NCBI GenBank assembly: GCA_965205055.1
Contig: OZ242030.1
Span: forward strand, 1,488,001-1,552,000
Direction of reading: 5' to 3'
DNA length: 64,000 bases
Source: CBDBBY01 sp965205055
GTDB taxonomy: Bacteria; Pseudomonadota; Alphaproteobacteria; Rhodobacterales; Rhodobacteraceae
In this document: one piece after another, positions 17,977 to 26,784 of the stretch
How positions within the stretch are numbered: the first letter of the stretch is position 1
How the letters are laid out: every line of letters begins with the position of its first letter
Position numbers and translations under genes: made by a program
Notes under the pieces: model-generated
What the model was told of the DNA's origin: nothing
Databases searched by the model: none
The model's input: the letters and a program-made list of their open reading frames with translations, nothing else

Positions 17977-17984
17977 ATCCTGCT

Positions 17985-18150
17985 GGGTGCTTCCAATTTT
18001 GCTTGCAAGGCGATTGCGGCGCGGCAATCTCTCCAATCGATGATTTCGAGCCTGCGCTTGTCTTCCAGGCAGCATTCGCGGCGAGCAGAGCGTTGGCTTC
18101 GGCTTTCGAACGGCGGCATCCTGCCCGACCAAAAAGCATGGGATGCACCC
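17985..18150. repeat. MITE-like repeat, family B, copy 2
   Basis: Left end GGGTGCTTCCAATTTTGC and right end AAAAGCATGGGATGCACCC are imperfect inverted repeats. The core GATTGCGGCGCGGCAATC followed by CTCCAATCGATGATTTCG matches copy 3 closely. It lies immediately upstream of the bolA start. Confidence 0.6.
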
Positions 18151-18667
18151 CGCTCGCCTCCCCATCGAACTCCTATATGCTTGCGTCGCGCGCAAGCTGG
18201 TCGCGGTGGAATTTTGCTCAACATGACATCCCTGCGACAACTTCGCCTTGATCCGGCGCCGACTGTCGTGCACCGAAAGCAACCTGATCGCCGAAATTAC
18301 CCGCTTGATCAACAAGCTGAAAGCGCAGCTCAGGCGCTGCCGACCCATCTTCCTACAAACAGTTCCGGACTTCCGACCTATAGACTCCGTTCTCCGCCCA
18401 AGCAGACCCGCCAAGTGCTCGCGTCTGCTTCAAAGCGGTGCTCAATGGAAACGGCCCCGATGGAAACCTTGGCGTGCCGACCGTTCCGAAAAGGAAATCG
18501 AACAGGCAGCGAGCCCCGAGACAGGCCAAAACCTGTCGAGCCGAGACAGGCAATTGTCCGAGAGGGTTCTGTTTTGCGGATGGAAGCCCGCTCAGGCTTT
18601 TGTTGGACAAGCGACGGCCGGGTCGGCTTTCCGGCGCAATCCGTTCCGGCGGAGCCGATCTGCCGCC
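18151..18667. other. Gene-free stretch with a short duplicated segment
   Basis: No convincing gene. Bases 18179-18254 are about three-quarters identical to 20369-20440 (shared words include GCTGGTC, GAATTT, GCGAC and ACTTCGCCTTGATC). This may be the decayed 3' end of a duplicated gene, because the minus strand reads ADQGEVVAG in both. I do not recognise the family. Confidence 0.35.
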
Positions 18668-19739
18668 TAGAGCGTTTTTCACCAAGGTGTAATCGTACCA
18701 CTTAGGGATTCCCTTTGCTGTTCCGACATGGTTTGTGTCCTTGGTTTCAAGACGAAGGATGAAGGACGGAACGGATGCCCAGACCTTATTCAGACGATTT
18801 GCGGATGCGCGCGGTCAAGAAGGTGCTGGCGGGCGAAAGCCGCCGGGGTGTTGCGAAGGAGTTGCGGGTGGCCCCGTCGAGCGTGATCAAATGGGCTCGG
18901 CGATATTCCGACACGGGATCGGTCAGTCCGAGCCGGATGGGCACGCGCCGCGCGCCGAAGCTGGCGGGATGCCGGGCTTGGATCCTTGAGCGGATCAAGG
19001 CCTGTCCGGCAATCACGCCGGCGGGGCTGCAGGATTGGCTTGGCGGGCGAGGCGTCGCGGCGAGTCTCGCCTCGATTTGGCGCTTTCTGAGAGTCTGCGG
19101 CCTTACCCGCAAGAAGCTGACGCCCGTCGCGGACGAGCGCGACCGACCCGACGTGCAGCGCCGCCGCGAGCGGTGGAAGCGCTTTCAGGGCCGGGCGAAC
19201 CCTCGCAAGCTGGTCTTCATCGACGAGACCTGCATGAAGACCAACATGTCGCCCAGGCACGGCTGGGGCCCCAAGGGACGAAGGGTTCACGGCTCGGCCC
19301 CCTTCGGCCATTGGGGAACTTCCACATTCATGGCCGCTCTGCGGCAGGACCGGATCGACGCGCCCTGGGTTCTGGACGGCCCGGCCGACGGCGACGCCTT
19401 CCGGGCCTATGTCGAAACGCAGCTGGTTCCGACGCCTGATCGCGGCGACATCGTCGTCATGGACACTCCGGGCAGCCACAAGATCGATGCGGTGCGCGCC
19501 GCGATCCGGGGCGCGGGCGCCCATCTTCTGTTCCTTCCGCCCTGCAGCCCCGATCCCGATCCGATCGAGCAGGCGTTCGCCAAGCTCAAGCACTTCCTGA
19601 GGAAGGACCAGCCGCGAAACCGGGACGATCTGTGGAAAAATGTCGGCTCCATCCTGGAAAAGTTCACGCCCGAAGAATGCTCGAACTACCTCGCCAACTC
19701 GGGGTACGCAGTGGGTCAAACTTAGTGAAAAACGCTCTA
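18668..19739 (+). mobile_element. Complete IS630-family insertion sequence
   Basis: Terminal inverted repeats TAGAGCGTTTTTCACCAAG (18668-18686) and its near-complement CTTAGTGAAAAACGCTCTA (19721-19739) enclose one transposase gene. Both ends carry TA, the dinucleotide that IS630/mariner elements target and duplicate. Length between the TAs is 1068 bases. It is inserted between bolA and the J-domain gene. Confidence 0.85.
18775..19725 (+). CDS. IS630-family transposase
   Basis: 316 residues, full length. The N-terminus is a helix-turn-helix (DLRMRAVKKVLAGESRRGVA, then LRVAPSSVIKWARRY). The catalytic DDE triad is in FIDETCMKTNM, VVMDTPGSHK and PDPDPIEQAFAKLKH. Compared with common relatives, VMDTPGSHK and CSPDPDPIE differ slightly from VMDNLGSHK and YSPDLNPIE, but the acidic residues remain. 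It cuts and pastes its element at TA sites. The frame is intact and the ends are intact, so the element could still be mobile. Confidence 0.92.
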   Translation: MPRPYSDDLRMRAVKKVLAGESRRGVAKELRVAPSSVIKWARRYSDTGSVSPSRMGTRRAPKLAGCRAWILERIKACPAITPAGLQDWLGGRGVAASLASIWRFLRVCGLTRKKLTPVADERDRPDVQRRRERWKRFQGRANPRKLVFIDETCMKTNMSPRHGWGPKGRRVHGSAPFGHWGTSTFMAALRQDRIDAPWVLDGPADGDAFRAYVETQLVPTPDRGDIVVMDTPGSHKIDAVRAAIRGAGAHLLFLPPCSPDPDPIEQAFAKLKHFLRKDQPRNRDDLWKNVGSILEKFTPEECSNYLANSGYAVGQT

Positions 19740-19786
19740 AATTCACTGCGCGGCAAGCGCGGTCGTTTGTTCGGCCAATTCGTCCG

Positions 19787-20296
19787 TCATGGAGCTGCGG
19801 GCAGCCGCTCCTCGATGCCGGTCACCCGGTCTTCAATGTGGGTCACCCGTTCGCGGAGCACGCCAACTTCGGACCGGAGATCGCCAATTTCGGCCCGGAG
19901 ATCGCCAATTTCGGCTCGGAGATCGTCAATTTTAGCCTCGACTTTAGCCTCGAGACTTCTGATATCTTCGCGCATGTCGCTGCGGAGCTCACTGATCTCG
20001 CTGCGAATTAAGTCACTAAGCCAATAGATCGTTCCCAGTTGCACGGTCACCACGGCGGCGAGAGCGATGATGCCTGTCAAGACAGGGATTGCCTTTGAAG
20101 AAGGACGCTGCGCGGCTTCCTGCGGCCGGGATCGGGCTGCAATCTCAAAGGATTTCAGTGCCTTCTCGACCGCGTTGTCGACTGCCTTCTCGATTGATTT
20201 GTTGACTGTCTTCTCGACGAATTCACCAAGCGCTTTCGCGGTCTTGGGATCCACGCCGCTAGATGCAGGCAGTTCCATCGACGGTGGATTGGCCAT
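19787..20296 (-). CDS. Coiled-coil single-pass membrane protein of unknown function
   Basis: 169 residues. Residues 18-50 form a charged helix (KALGEFVEKTVNKSIEKAVD), residues about 70-93 one membrane helix (AIPVLTGIIALAAVVTVQLG), and residues 95-160 a coiled coil with a 7-residue repeat (DLRAEIG twice, DLRSEVG once). This resembles small membrane-anchored coiled-coil proteins of unknown role. The DNA repeat encoding the heptads is nearly perfect (GGAGATCGCCAATTTCGGCC), so copy-number change is likely. It lies just beyond the right end of the IS. The start is clear: ATGGCCAATCCACCG at 20296. Confidence 0.6.
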   Translation of the reverse strand: MANPPSMELPASSGVDPKTAKALGEFVEKTVNKSIEKAVDNAVEKALKSFEIAARSRPQEAAQRPSSKAIPVLTGIIALAAVVTVQLGTIYWLSDLIRSEISELRSDMREDIRSLEAKVEAKIDDLRAEIGDLRAEIGDLRSEVGVLRERVTHIEDRVTGIEERLPAAP

Positions 20297-20662
20297 GATT
20301 GGTCAATATAAGTAGGACGGCAGGACTTCAAGACGAAATCCGTTCTCCCGCCCGCCGAGATCGAACGCGCTTGCTCCACGCGCACGCTGGTCAGGACAGA
20401 ATTTCGCACTGCATCGTGCCCGCGACGACTTCGCCTTGATCGGCAAGCGCGGACGCATTTTCGAAATCCTGCACGCGAATCGATGCAGTCGTCAACGCGA
20501 AATCCGTGGGAGCCGCCTGCGCCGAATCTCGCTGTCCGCCGCGAGGCGGCAACGGACTGCAGCGCATTGGCAGAAATACGGGACGGTGGCTCATGGATGC
20601 GGGGCCCGCTGCGCATGATGCAGCGGATTCTCGATTGCAGGCAGAAAGCCGCCGGAAGCGGA
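20297..20662. other. Gene-free stretch, possible decayed coding end
   Basis: About 365 bases. On the minus strand the peptide ending ASALADQGEVVAGTMQCEIL (stop near 20391) looks protein-like but has no clear start or family; it shares about 70 bases with 18179-18254. Probably a gene remnant left by rearrangement. Confidence 0.3.
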
Positions 20663-20832
20663 ATGCATCCCATATTTTTTGGGTGGGTGATTGCAGCGCG
20701 GCGATCCCTCCAATCAATTATTTCGGGCCTGCGATTGCTTTCCAAGCAGCACTTGCGGCGAGCAGGCAAGGCGTTGACTTCGGCCGTCTACCAGCGGGCA
20801 TCCTGTCTAACCAAAAAGCATGGGATGCACCC
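20663..20832. repeat. MITE-like repeat, family B, copy 3
   Basis: The best-preserved copy, 170 bases. Left end TGCATCCCATATTTTTTGG and right end CCAAAAAGCATGGGATGCA are inverted repeats of about 19 bases with two mismatches. The core GATTGCAGCGCGGCGATC then CTCCAATCAATTATTTCG matches copy 2. It ends 93 bases before the J-domain gene. Confidence 0.65.
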
Positions 20833-20924
20833 TATTTTGCTCAAATTTTGCAATTAGGGCTTTTGGTACGCGGCCAAGTTGGATTAAACTAGCGCGCCTT
20901 CTCGCGAAAGGAATTTAGGGGAAC

Positions 20925-21542
20925 ATGGTCCACAGTCCGCCATTCGAATTCGACATCTCAGTGTCTGCCGACAAGAAGCGTCGGCAGCGGGGTCGAAGAT
21001 CGTCTTCCGGGGCGGTGGAAACATCTTCGCGCGAATGCGAGCACCCAAGCTGCTCGAAGCAAGGCAAATTCCGCGCTCCCAAATCCCCCGATCAACTCGA
21101 TGAATACCATTGGTTCTGCCGCGAGCATGTCCGCAAATACAACTTGCAGTGGAATTTTTTCAAGGGACAGACCGAAGAGGAGGTCGAACGAAGACTGCGG
21201 TCCGACAGCAACGGCAAATCGAAAGGCACGAAATTCAACCAGCAGCCTTGGCAGCGCCACGGAATCAACGATCCGTTCGAAATACTCGGCGACAAGGGAA
21301 CGAAAGAACGCGGGGCCGCCAGCTCGCGAGGCCGCCGACTGACGCCCAGCGAGAGGCGCGCATTGGCGGTTTTGGATGCGAACCAGGATTGGGAAAAGTC
21401 CCGAATTCGCAAGCAGTACAGAGCCTTGGTGAAGTGCCTCCACCCGGACTTGAACGGCGGCGACAGGTCCGATGAAAACCGGTTGACGGAAGTGGTTTGG
21501 GCGTGGGACCAGATCAAGGACAGCAGGAACTTCAGCGACTGA
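20925..21542 (+). CDS. J-domain (DnaJ-like) protein of the cobS neighbourhood
   Basis: 205 residues. The C-terminal third is a J domain: YRALVKCLHPDLNGGD with the essential HPD at 173-175. The N-terminal half has Cys38/Cys43 and Cys65/His68, which may bind zinc (CEHPSCSKQ and HWFCREHV). J proteins stimulate Hsp70 ATPase. A gene of this exact layout sits upstream of cobS in many alphaproteobacteria, which suggests a role in cobaltochelatase assembly, though this is inference from context. The ATG follows AAAGGAATTTAGGGGAAC. The distance to cobS is 251 bases and holds a CRISPR remnant. Confidence 0.85.
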   Translation: MVHSPPFEFDISVSADKKRRQRGRRSSSGAVETSSRECEHPSCSKQGKFRAPKSPDQLDEYHWFCREHVRKYNLQWNFFKGQTEEEVERRLRSDSNGKSKGTKFNQQPWQRHGINDPFEILGDKGTKERGAASSRGRRLTPSERRALAVLDANQDWEKSRIRKQYRALVKCLHPDLNGGDRSDENRLTEVVWAWDQIKDSRNFSD

Positions 21543-21558
21543 GCACTCCGCAACAACG

Positions 21559-21647
21559 CCGCCATCCCCGTGCGCGGGGACGCTGTGCCGCATTTGCGGT
21601 GGTCGGCTTCGACATTTCCCCGCCATCCCCGTGCGCGGGGACGCTGT
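21559..21647 (-). CRISPR. Two-repeat CRISPR remnant, type I-E-like, one spacer
   Basis: Two identical 28-base repeats, 21559-21586 and 21620-21647, flank a 33-base unique spacer (21587-21619); the period is 61. The repeat contains CCCCG-TGCG-CGGGG, the short hairpin typical of type I-E repeats, and read on the minus strand it has the usual ending GGGGATGGCGG. Repeat length, spacer length and hairpin all fit type I-E. One period to either side shows no further repeat. No cas gene occurs in the window. It sits in the gap between the J-domain gene and cobS. Confidence 0.65.
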
Positions 21648-21793
21648 CCAATCGCCAGTGGAAACGTCTTCGCTCGTCGGCGTCCGATCATTGGCCACAA
21701 GGCGATCAACGTTCGATCTTGCGTTGGAACTCAAATTGCTACAGTAGAGCCGTTCGCTTCAACGCTGGACGGGTCTTGGACTCGATAACCACT

Positions 21794-22780
21794 ATGGACG
21801 ACATCAATTCGAACTTCGTCGCTGAGCCGACCCGCAGCATTTCCGTCCGCGAGACATTCGGAATCGACACCGATTGGGTTGTCTCGGGCTTCGTCGAACC
21901 GTCAGATCGTGTGCCCGAAGTTGACCCCACCTACAAATTCGATCCGGACACGACCTTGGCGATCCTCGCCGGGTTCACGCACAATCGGCGCGTGATGATT
22001 CAAGGCTATCACGGAACCGGAAAATCCACGCACATCGAACAGATCGCCGCGAGACTTCGCTGGCCATGCACGAGGGTGAATCTGGACAGCCATATTTCCA
22101 GGATCGACTTGATCGGCAAGGACGCGATCAAAATACGGGACGGAATGCAGGTCACGGAATTCCAAGAAGGAATTCTGCCTTGGTCGCTGCGGAACAGGAC
22201 GGCGCTGGTATTCGACGAATACGACGCAGGCCGGCCGGATGTCATGTTCGTCATTCAAAGAATTCTTGAATTCGACGGGCGCCTGACTCTCCTCGACCAG
22301 AACGAGATCATCGTTCCCCACCCGCATTTTCGGATTTTCGCCACGACCAATACCGTCGGGCTCGGAGACACGACCGGCCTCTATCACGGAACGCAGCAGA
22401 TCAACCAAGGCCAAATGGACCGCTGGTCGCTGGTCGCGACGCTCAATTACCTCTCGCACGACGCCGAAACGCAGATCGTGCTTTCGAAGGCGCCGAACTA
22501 CAATACCGAAACGGGACGCAGCACCGTCGCTAAGATGGTTTCAGTCGCCGATCTTTCGCGCACCGCTTTCATGAACGGAGATCTGTCGACCGTCATGAGC
22601 CCCCGGACGGTCATCGCATGGGCCCAGAACGCGGAAATATTCCGGAGCAACGGCTACGCCTTCCGGGTGAGCTTTCTGAACAAATGCGACGAGTTGGAGC
22701 GCGCGACAGTCGCGGAATTCTACCAGCGATGTTTCGGCGAAGAGCTTCCCGAGAGCGCAGTCGGCAGCAGTGTCGCGTAG
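21794..22780 (+). CDS. cobS: Aerobic cobaltochelatase subunit CobS (AAA+ ATPase)
   Basis: 328 residues, the family's usual length. The AAA+ core has Walker A GYHGTGKST near residue 71, Walker B ALVFDEYD near residue 139 and the sensor ATTNTVGLGD. With CobT it forms a chaperone ring that drives CobN to insert cobalt into hydrogenobyrinic acid a,c-diamide in aerobic cobalamin synthesis. The frame is open upstream to 21497, through the CRISPR repeats, but the ATG at 21794 gives the typical start (MDDIN). cobN is not in the window. Confidence 0.95.
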   Translation: MDDINSNFVAEPTRSISVRETFGIDTDWVVSGFVEPSDRVPEVDPTYKFDPDTTLAILAGFTHNRRVMIQGYHGTGKSTHIEQIAARLRWPCTRVNLDSHISRIDLIGKDAIKIRDGMQVTEFQEGILPWSLRNRTALVFDEYDAGRPDVMFVIQRILEFDGRLTLLDQNEIIVPHPHFRIFATTNTVGLGDTTGLYHGTQQINQGQMDRWSLVATLNYLSHDAETQIVLSKAPNYNTETGRSTVAKMVSVADLSRTAFMNGDLSTVMSPRTVIAWAQNAEIFRSNGYAFRVSFLNKCDELERATVAEFYQRCFGEELPESAVGSSVA

Positions 22781-22881
22781 CGCCGACAGCTTGGGCTTGG
22801 CGCTTTCAAGATGTTCAGTTGGCTCGGCGGCCGTCGAACAAAGGGATTCGCGCATAACCTGCCGCAACCTTGCAACGAACA

Positions 22882-24762
22882 ATGTCCAAACTTGATGCCC
22901 AACAAGTAGACGCATTCAAGAAGGCGCTCACCGAGGCGACGAGAACGATCGCCGATGATCCGGAAATCGCCATTCGGTTTTCCGTGGATCCGCCGGGAAT
23001 CACGGAGGACGCGATCCGGCTCCCTCACGTCGGGACGCGGCTCAGCGCCAACGATCTGACGGCGGTTCGAGGCTATGCGGATGGCTTCGCGCTCCGGAAA
23101 CGCCATCACGATCCAGCCACGCATGCGAAGTACCTTCCTGTGGGTCAGGCGGCGAAGGACATATACGAGGCGATGGAGACAGCCCGTTGCGAAACGATCG
23201 GCGCAAAAGAAATGCCGGGATTGGCGGCGAATCTGGATGCCAAGCTGGAACAGATAGCGGCCGCGAGCGGCCATGCAAGATTGAACGAACCAACAGCCGG
23301 ATCATTGCCCGAAGCGGCGGGATATTTGATTCGATGCGCAGGGACCGGCAGGTTCCTGCCCCCTACAGCAGCCAGAATCATGGCGCTCTGGCAGAGCACA
23401 ATCGAATCCAAAGCGGGCGAATCACTGAACAGCCTGACAGAAGCATTGAACGATCAATCGGAATTCGCGAGATTCGCTCGGCAGATGATCGGAGACCTCG
23501 GCTACGCCGATCAATTGGGCGACGATCCGGACCGGGAAGACGAAGCGCACGAAGAGGAGGAAGCCGCCGAACAGCAGGATGAAGACGATCCCAGCAGCGA
23601 AGCGAACGACGGCAGCGACGACTCCGATTTGGACGAAATCAGCGACCAACTGCCTACGGACTCCGACGTGCAAGATGCGCAGCCGATGGACGGCGAGCCC
23701 GGAGATGCGGAAGCAGCGGAAGACACGAATGTCGATCAGGATGAACCGCCGCGGCAAATCCCGATAGCGCAGCATTCCGAAGCCGACCCGAATTACGGCG
23801 TGTTCACCACGGAATTCGACGAGGAAATCCAAGCCACGGACATCGCCGAATTGAACGAACTGGAGCGGCTTCGCGCAAATTTGGACCAGCAGCTGGAGCC
23901 GTTCAAGGGCGCGGTCGGCAGGCTGGTCAACAAGCTGCAGCGAAAACTGCTGGCCCAACAGAACCGATCTTGGGAGTTCGACCGGGAGGAAGGAATTCTT
24001 GATGCCGGACGGCTCGCGCGAATCGTCGCCAACCCGACGACGCCGTTGTCATTCAAAGTGGAGAAGGACACGGAATTCAAAGACACCGTGGTTGCACTGC
24101 TTCTCGACAATTCAGGCTCCATGAGAGGTCGTCCCATCACCATCGCAGCGATCAGCGCCGACATCCTCGCCCGGACTCTCGAAAGGTGCCAAGTCAAAGT
24201 CGAACTTCTCGGATTCACGACTCGGGCGTGGAAAGGTGGAAAGAGTCGCGAGAAATGGATGGCCGGCGGGCGAACGAAAACTCCGGGCAGACTGAATGAT
24301 CTCCGCCATGTCATCTACAAGAGCGCTGAAACGCCTTGGCGGCGGTCCAGAACAAGCTTGGGGCTGATGCTCAAGGAGGGCCTGCTCAAGGAGAATATCG
24401 ACGGCGAAGCGCTGGAATGGGCTCATCGCCGACTCTCCGCAAGGCACGAATCCAGGAAAATCCTCATGGTGATTTCCGACGGCGCGCCGGTCGACGACTC
24501 GACCCTTAGCGTGAACCCGGCGAATTATCTGGAGAACCACCTCCGCAATGTCATCGCAATGATCGCAAAGCGGAAAGCAGTTGAATTGATCGCAATAGGA
24601 ATCGGGCACGACGTCACCGGATATTACGACCGCGCCGTCACGATTTCGGACGTGGATCAACTTGCCGGAGCGATGACCGAACAACTGGTCGAACTTTTCG
24701 AGGCCGGCGCAAATCCGCCGCTTCGCAGCAAGGGCAACGGTTCAGTTTCAAAGGCCGCATGA
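22882..24762 (+). CDS. cobT: Aerobic cobaltochelatase subunit CobT
   Basis: 626 residues. The N-terminal part (FKKALTEATRTIADDPEI) is followed by a long acidic region, residues about 215-310, rich in Asp/Glu, and a C-terminal von Willebrand A domain with the metal site DNSGSMRG (DXSXS) near residue 414. CobT partners CobS in the cobalt-insertion motor. The start is the ATG at 22882; a TTG four codons upstream is in frame. Its stop overlaps the start of the aminopeptidase gene as ATGA, so the two are coupled. Confidence 0.95.
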   Translation: MSKLDAQQVDAFKKALTEATRTIADDPEIAIRFSVDPPGITEDAIRLPHVGTRLSANDLTAVRGYADGFALRKRHHDPATHAKYLPVGQAAKDIYEAMETARCETIGAKEMPGLAANLDAKLEQIAAASGHARLNEPTAGSLPEAAGYLIRCAGTGRFLPPTAARIMALWQSTIESKAGESLNSLTEALNDQSEFARFARQMIGDLGYADQLGDDPDREDEAHEEEEAAEQQDEDDPSSEANDGSDDSDLDEISDQLPTDSDVQDAQPMDGEPGDAEAAEDTNVDQDEPPRQIPIAQHSEADPNYGVFTTEFDEEIQATDIAELNELERLRANLDQQLEPFKGAVGRLVNKLQRKLLAQQNRSWEFDREEGILDAGRLARIVANPTTPLSFKVEKDTEFKDTVVALLLDNSGSMRGRPITIAAISADILARTLERCQVKVELLGFTTRAWKGGKSREKWMAGGRTKTPGRLNDLRHVIYKSAETPWRRSRTSLGLMLKEGLLKENIDGEALEWAHRRLSARHESRKILMVISDGAPVDDSTLSVNPANYLENHLRNVIAMIAKRKAVELIAIGIGHDVTGYYDRAVTISDVDQLAGAMTEQLVELFEAGANPPLRSKGNGSVSKAA

Positions 24763-26564
24763 CACTGCCCGAACAGCACGGGAAGAGCCGCCATCCGATC
24801 GGCGAGAGGCTGGCGAGTCTTCGCGAGGCCATGCGCCGCATCGGAGTCGACGGCTACATCGTGCCTCGAACCGACAAGTTCCAAAGCGGCATGATCGCTC
24901 CGCAGGACGAGCGCTTGGCGTGGTTGACGGGTTTTACCGGATCCGCCGGCTGCCTCGCCGCGACGATCCGATCAGCGGCGCTGGAAGTCGACGGTCGATA
25001 CGACGTTCAAGCGCGGCAGCAGGTCGACGCTGAAGAAATCGAAGTTCTGGTCGGAATGCAGGACAAGCTGCCGGCATGGATTGCTCGAGCGCTGCAGTCA
25101 GGCTCTACTGTAGGTTTCGACCCTTGGCTGCATACGCGGCAACATGTGAGGCAAATCAGGAAGGAATTGCATCCGAACGGACTTGAATTGCGGTCGGCCG
25201 CCGGCCTGGTCGACCGGATTTGGTCTGATCGTCCCGATGCTCCGACCGGTCCCGCCTACGACTATCCGATCAAGCACGCGGGTGAACGGCGAGAAAAAAA
25301 GATTGAGCGCATGTCGCGCGAATTGAGCGAAGCCGGAGCCGATGCGGCAATCCTGACAAAGCCGGAGTCAATTGCGTGGCTCCTGAATATTCGCGGATCG
25401 GACGTCGACTATTCTCCGATTGTCCAAGCGTATGCGGTGCTTACCGAAGATTGCCGCGTCGAACTTTTTGCCGATCCGCGCAAGTTCGGTTCCGATCTAG
25501 CGGACGCGCTGAAACCCGACGTGCGAATTCGATCTTTCGATGTCCTGCCGTCCGCATTGGCAGAGCTGAGCGGGAGAACGCTTATCGATCCTCGTTCCGC
25601 GCCTGAGCGCTTGTTCGAACTGCTTGAGGAGAATGAGGTCCGGATCGTCGAGGCGGACGATCCTTGCGTCAACGCAAAGTCGATAAAGAACAAGATCGAA
25701 ATTAAAAATCATAGATCGGCTCAGGAGCGGGACGGAGTTGCCGTTGCGAAATTCCTTGCTTGGATAGGCAGACGTGCAACAGCAGATGCCGTCACGGAAA
25801 TCGAAGCGGCAGCGGAACTCGAACGACTCCGCCGATCAAGCGGAAGGCTGAAGGGGCTGAGTTTTGCGACGATAGCCGCGTCCGGCCCGCACGGCGCAAT
25901 CATCCACTACCACCCGACAGCCGACACGAACCGGAAACTGAAGCCCGGCGAGCTGTTTCTGGTCGATTCGGGCGGCCAGTATTTGGACGGAACAACTGAT
26001 GTCACGCGAACCGTCGTCATCGGAGAGCCGACCGAAGATCAGCGCAGAGACTATACGTGCGTGCTCAAGGGCCTGATTGCGCTTTCAACTGCCAAGTGGC
26101 CGCCGGATCGCACCGGTCGGGATCTCGACACGATAGCGCGGTATCCGCTTTGGCTTTCCGGACGAGACTTCAAGCACGGCACGGGGCATGGCGTCGGCCA
26201 CTTTCTTGCCGTGCACGAGGGTCCGCAAAGTATATCGACGCGTTTCGACGAGCCGTTGATGCCCGGAATGATCGTTTCCGTTGAGCCGGGCTTGTATCTT
26301 GAAGGACGCTACGGAATTCGGCTTGAAAATCTTGCTCTTGTCGAGGCTTGCTTGACGGATAACTCGGACAGCGGCGAATTCCTGCGGCTGGAGACGCTGA
26401 CCTTCGCGCCGTTCGACAGGCGACTAATCAATGCGTCCGAACTGAGCCTTAACGAGCGGTATTGGCTCAACCAATATCAAGCAAGCGTTCTCGCGAAAAT
26501 TGGCCCGCACTTGGCCGACGCAGATTTGGATTGGCTTAAGCAAGCTTGCGCCGCGATCCTTTGA
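24759..26564 (+). CDS. Xaa-Pro aminopeptidase (M24B, long form)
   Basis: 601 residues: two N-terminal creatinase-like domains and a C-terminal pita-bread peptidase domain. Metal ligands are visible in VDSGGQYLDGTTDVTRT (two aspartates), GTGHGVGHFLAVHEG (histidine), SVEPGLY and GIRLENL (glutamates). The enzyme removes N-terminal residues before proline. The long, three-domain form is common in alphaproteobacteria. It shares four bases with cobT, so it is the last gene of the J-domain/cobS/cobT run; no direct link to cobalamin synthesis is known. Confidence 0.93.
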   Translation: MTLPEQHGKSRHPIGERLASLREAMRRIGVDGYIVPRTDKFQSGMIAPQDERLAWLTGFTGSAGCLAATIRSAALEVDGRYDVQARQQVDAEEIEVLVGMQDKLPAWIARALQSGSTVGFDPWLHTRQHVRQIRKELHPNGLELRSAAGLVDRIWSDRPDAPTGPAYDYPIKHAGERREKKIERMSRELSEAGADAAILTKPESIAWLLNIRGSDVDYSPIVQAYAVLTEDCRVELFADPRKFGSDLADALKPDVRIRSFDVLPSALAELSGRTLIDPRSAPERLFELLEENEVRIVEADDPCVNAKSIKNKIEIKNHRSAQERDGVAVAKFLAWIGRRATADAVTEIEAAAELERLRRSSGRLKGLSFATIAASGPHGAIIHYHPTADTNRKLKPGELFLVDSGGQYLDGTTDVTRTVVIGEPTEDQRRDYTCVLKGLIALSTAKWPPDRTGRDLDTIARYPLWLSGRDFKHGTGHGVGHFLAVHEGPQSISTRFDEPLMPGMIVSVEPGLYLEGRYGIRLENLALVEACLTDNSDSGEFLRLETLTFAPFDRRLINASELSLNERYWLNQYQASVLAKIGPHLADADLDWLKQACAAIL

Positions 26565-26784
26565 CAACGCGATTCACAAGTCTCAACCCCATGTGAATTT
26601 GTCCTCACCCAATATCGGTCCGTCCGAAAACTGCACGTGCAGCGACATAGTCCGCCCGGCATTGAAGTGATGCGTGTGGCTGATTCCGTGTTCCGCAACC
26701 CCAGAATTCGGCGTCGGGTGCGTTTGATGTTTTTTGGCTAAACCGATTCCGAACTCTCGCCTATCGCCCGGATTCGGCGTTTCA
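26565..26784. other. Intergenic stretch with a possible coding remnant and half a family B end
   Basis: The minus strand reads HPTPNSGVAEHGISHTHHFN before stopping near 26583, which looks like a protein C-terminus but has no intact gene. The motif GGGTGCGTTTGATGTTTTTTGG near 26717-26738 resembles one end of the family B repeats without the rest. Confidence 0.3.

Noticed and set aside
21497..21793. Upstream extension of cobS through the CRISPR repeats
   Set aside because: The frame is open by chance; homologous CobS proteins start at MDD-like sequence matching 21794, and the repeats with 61-base period are not coding-like.
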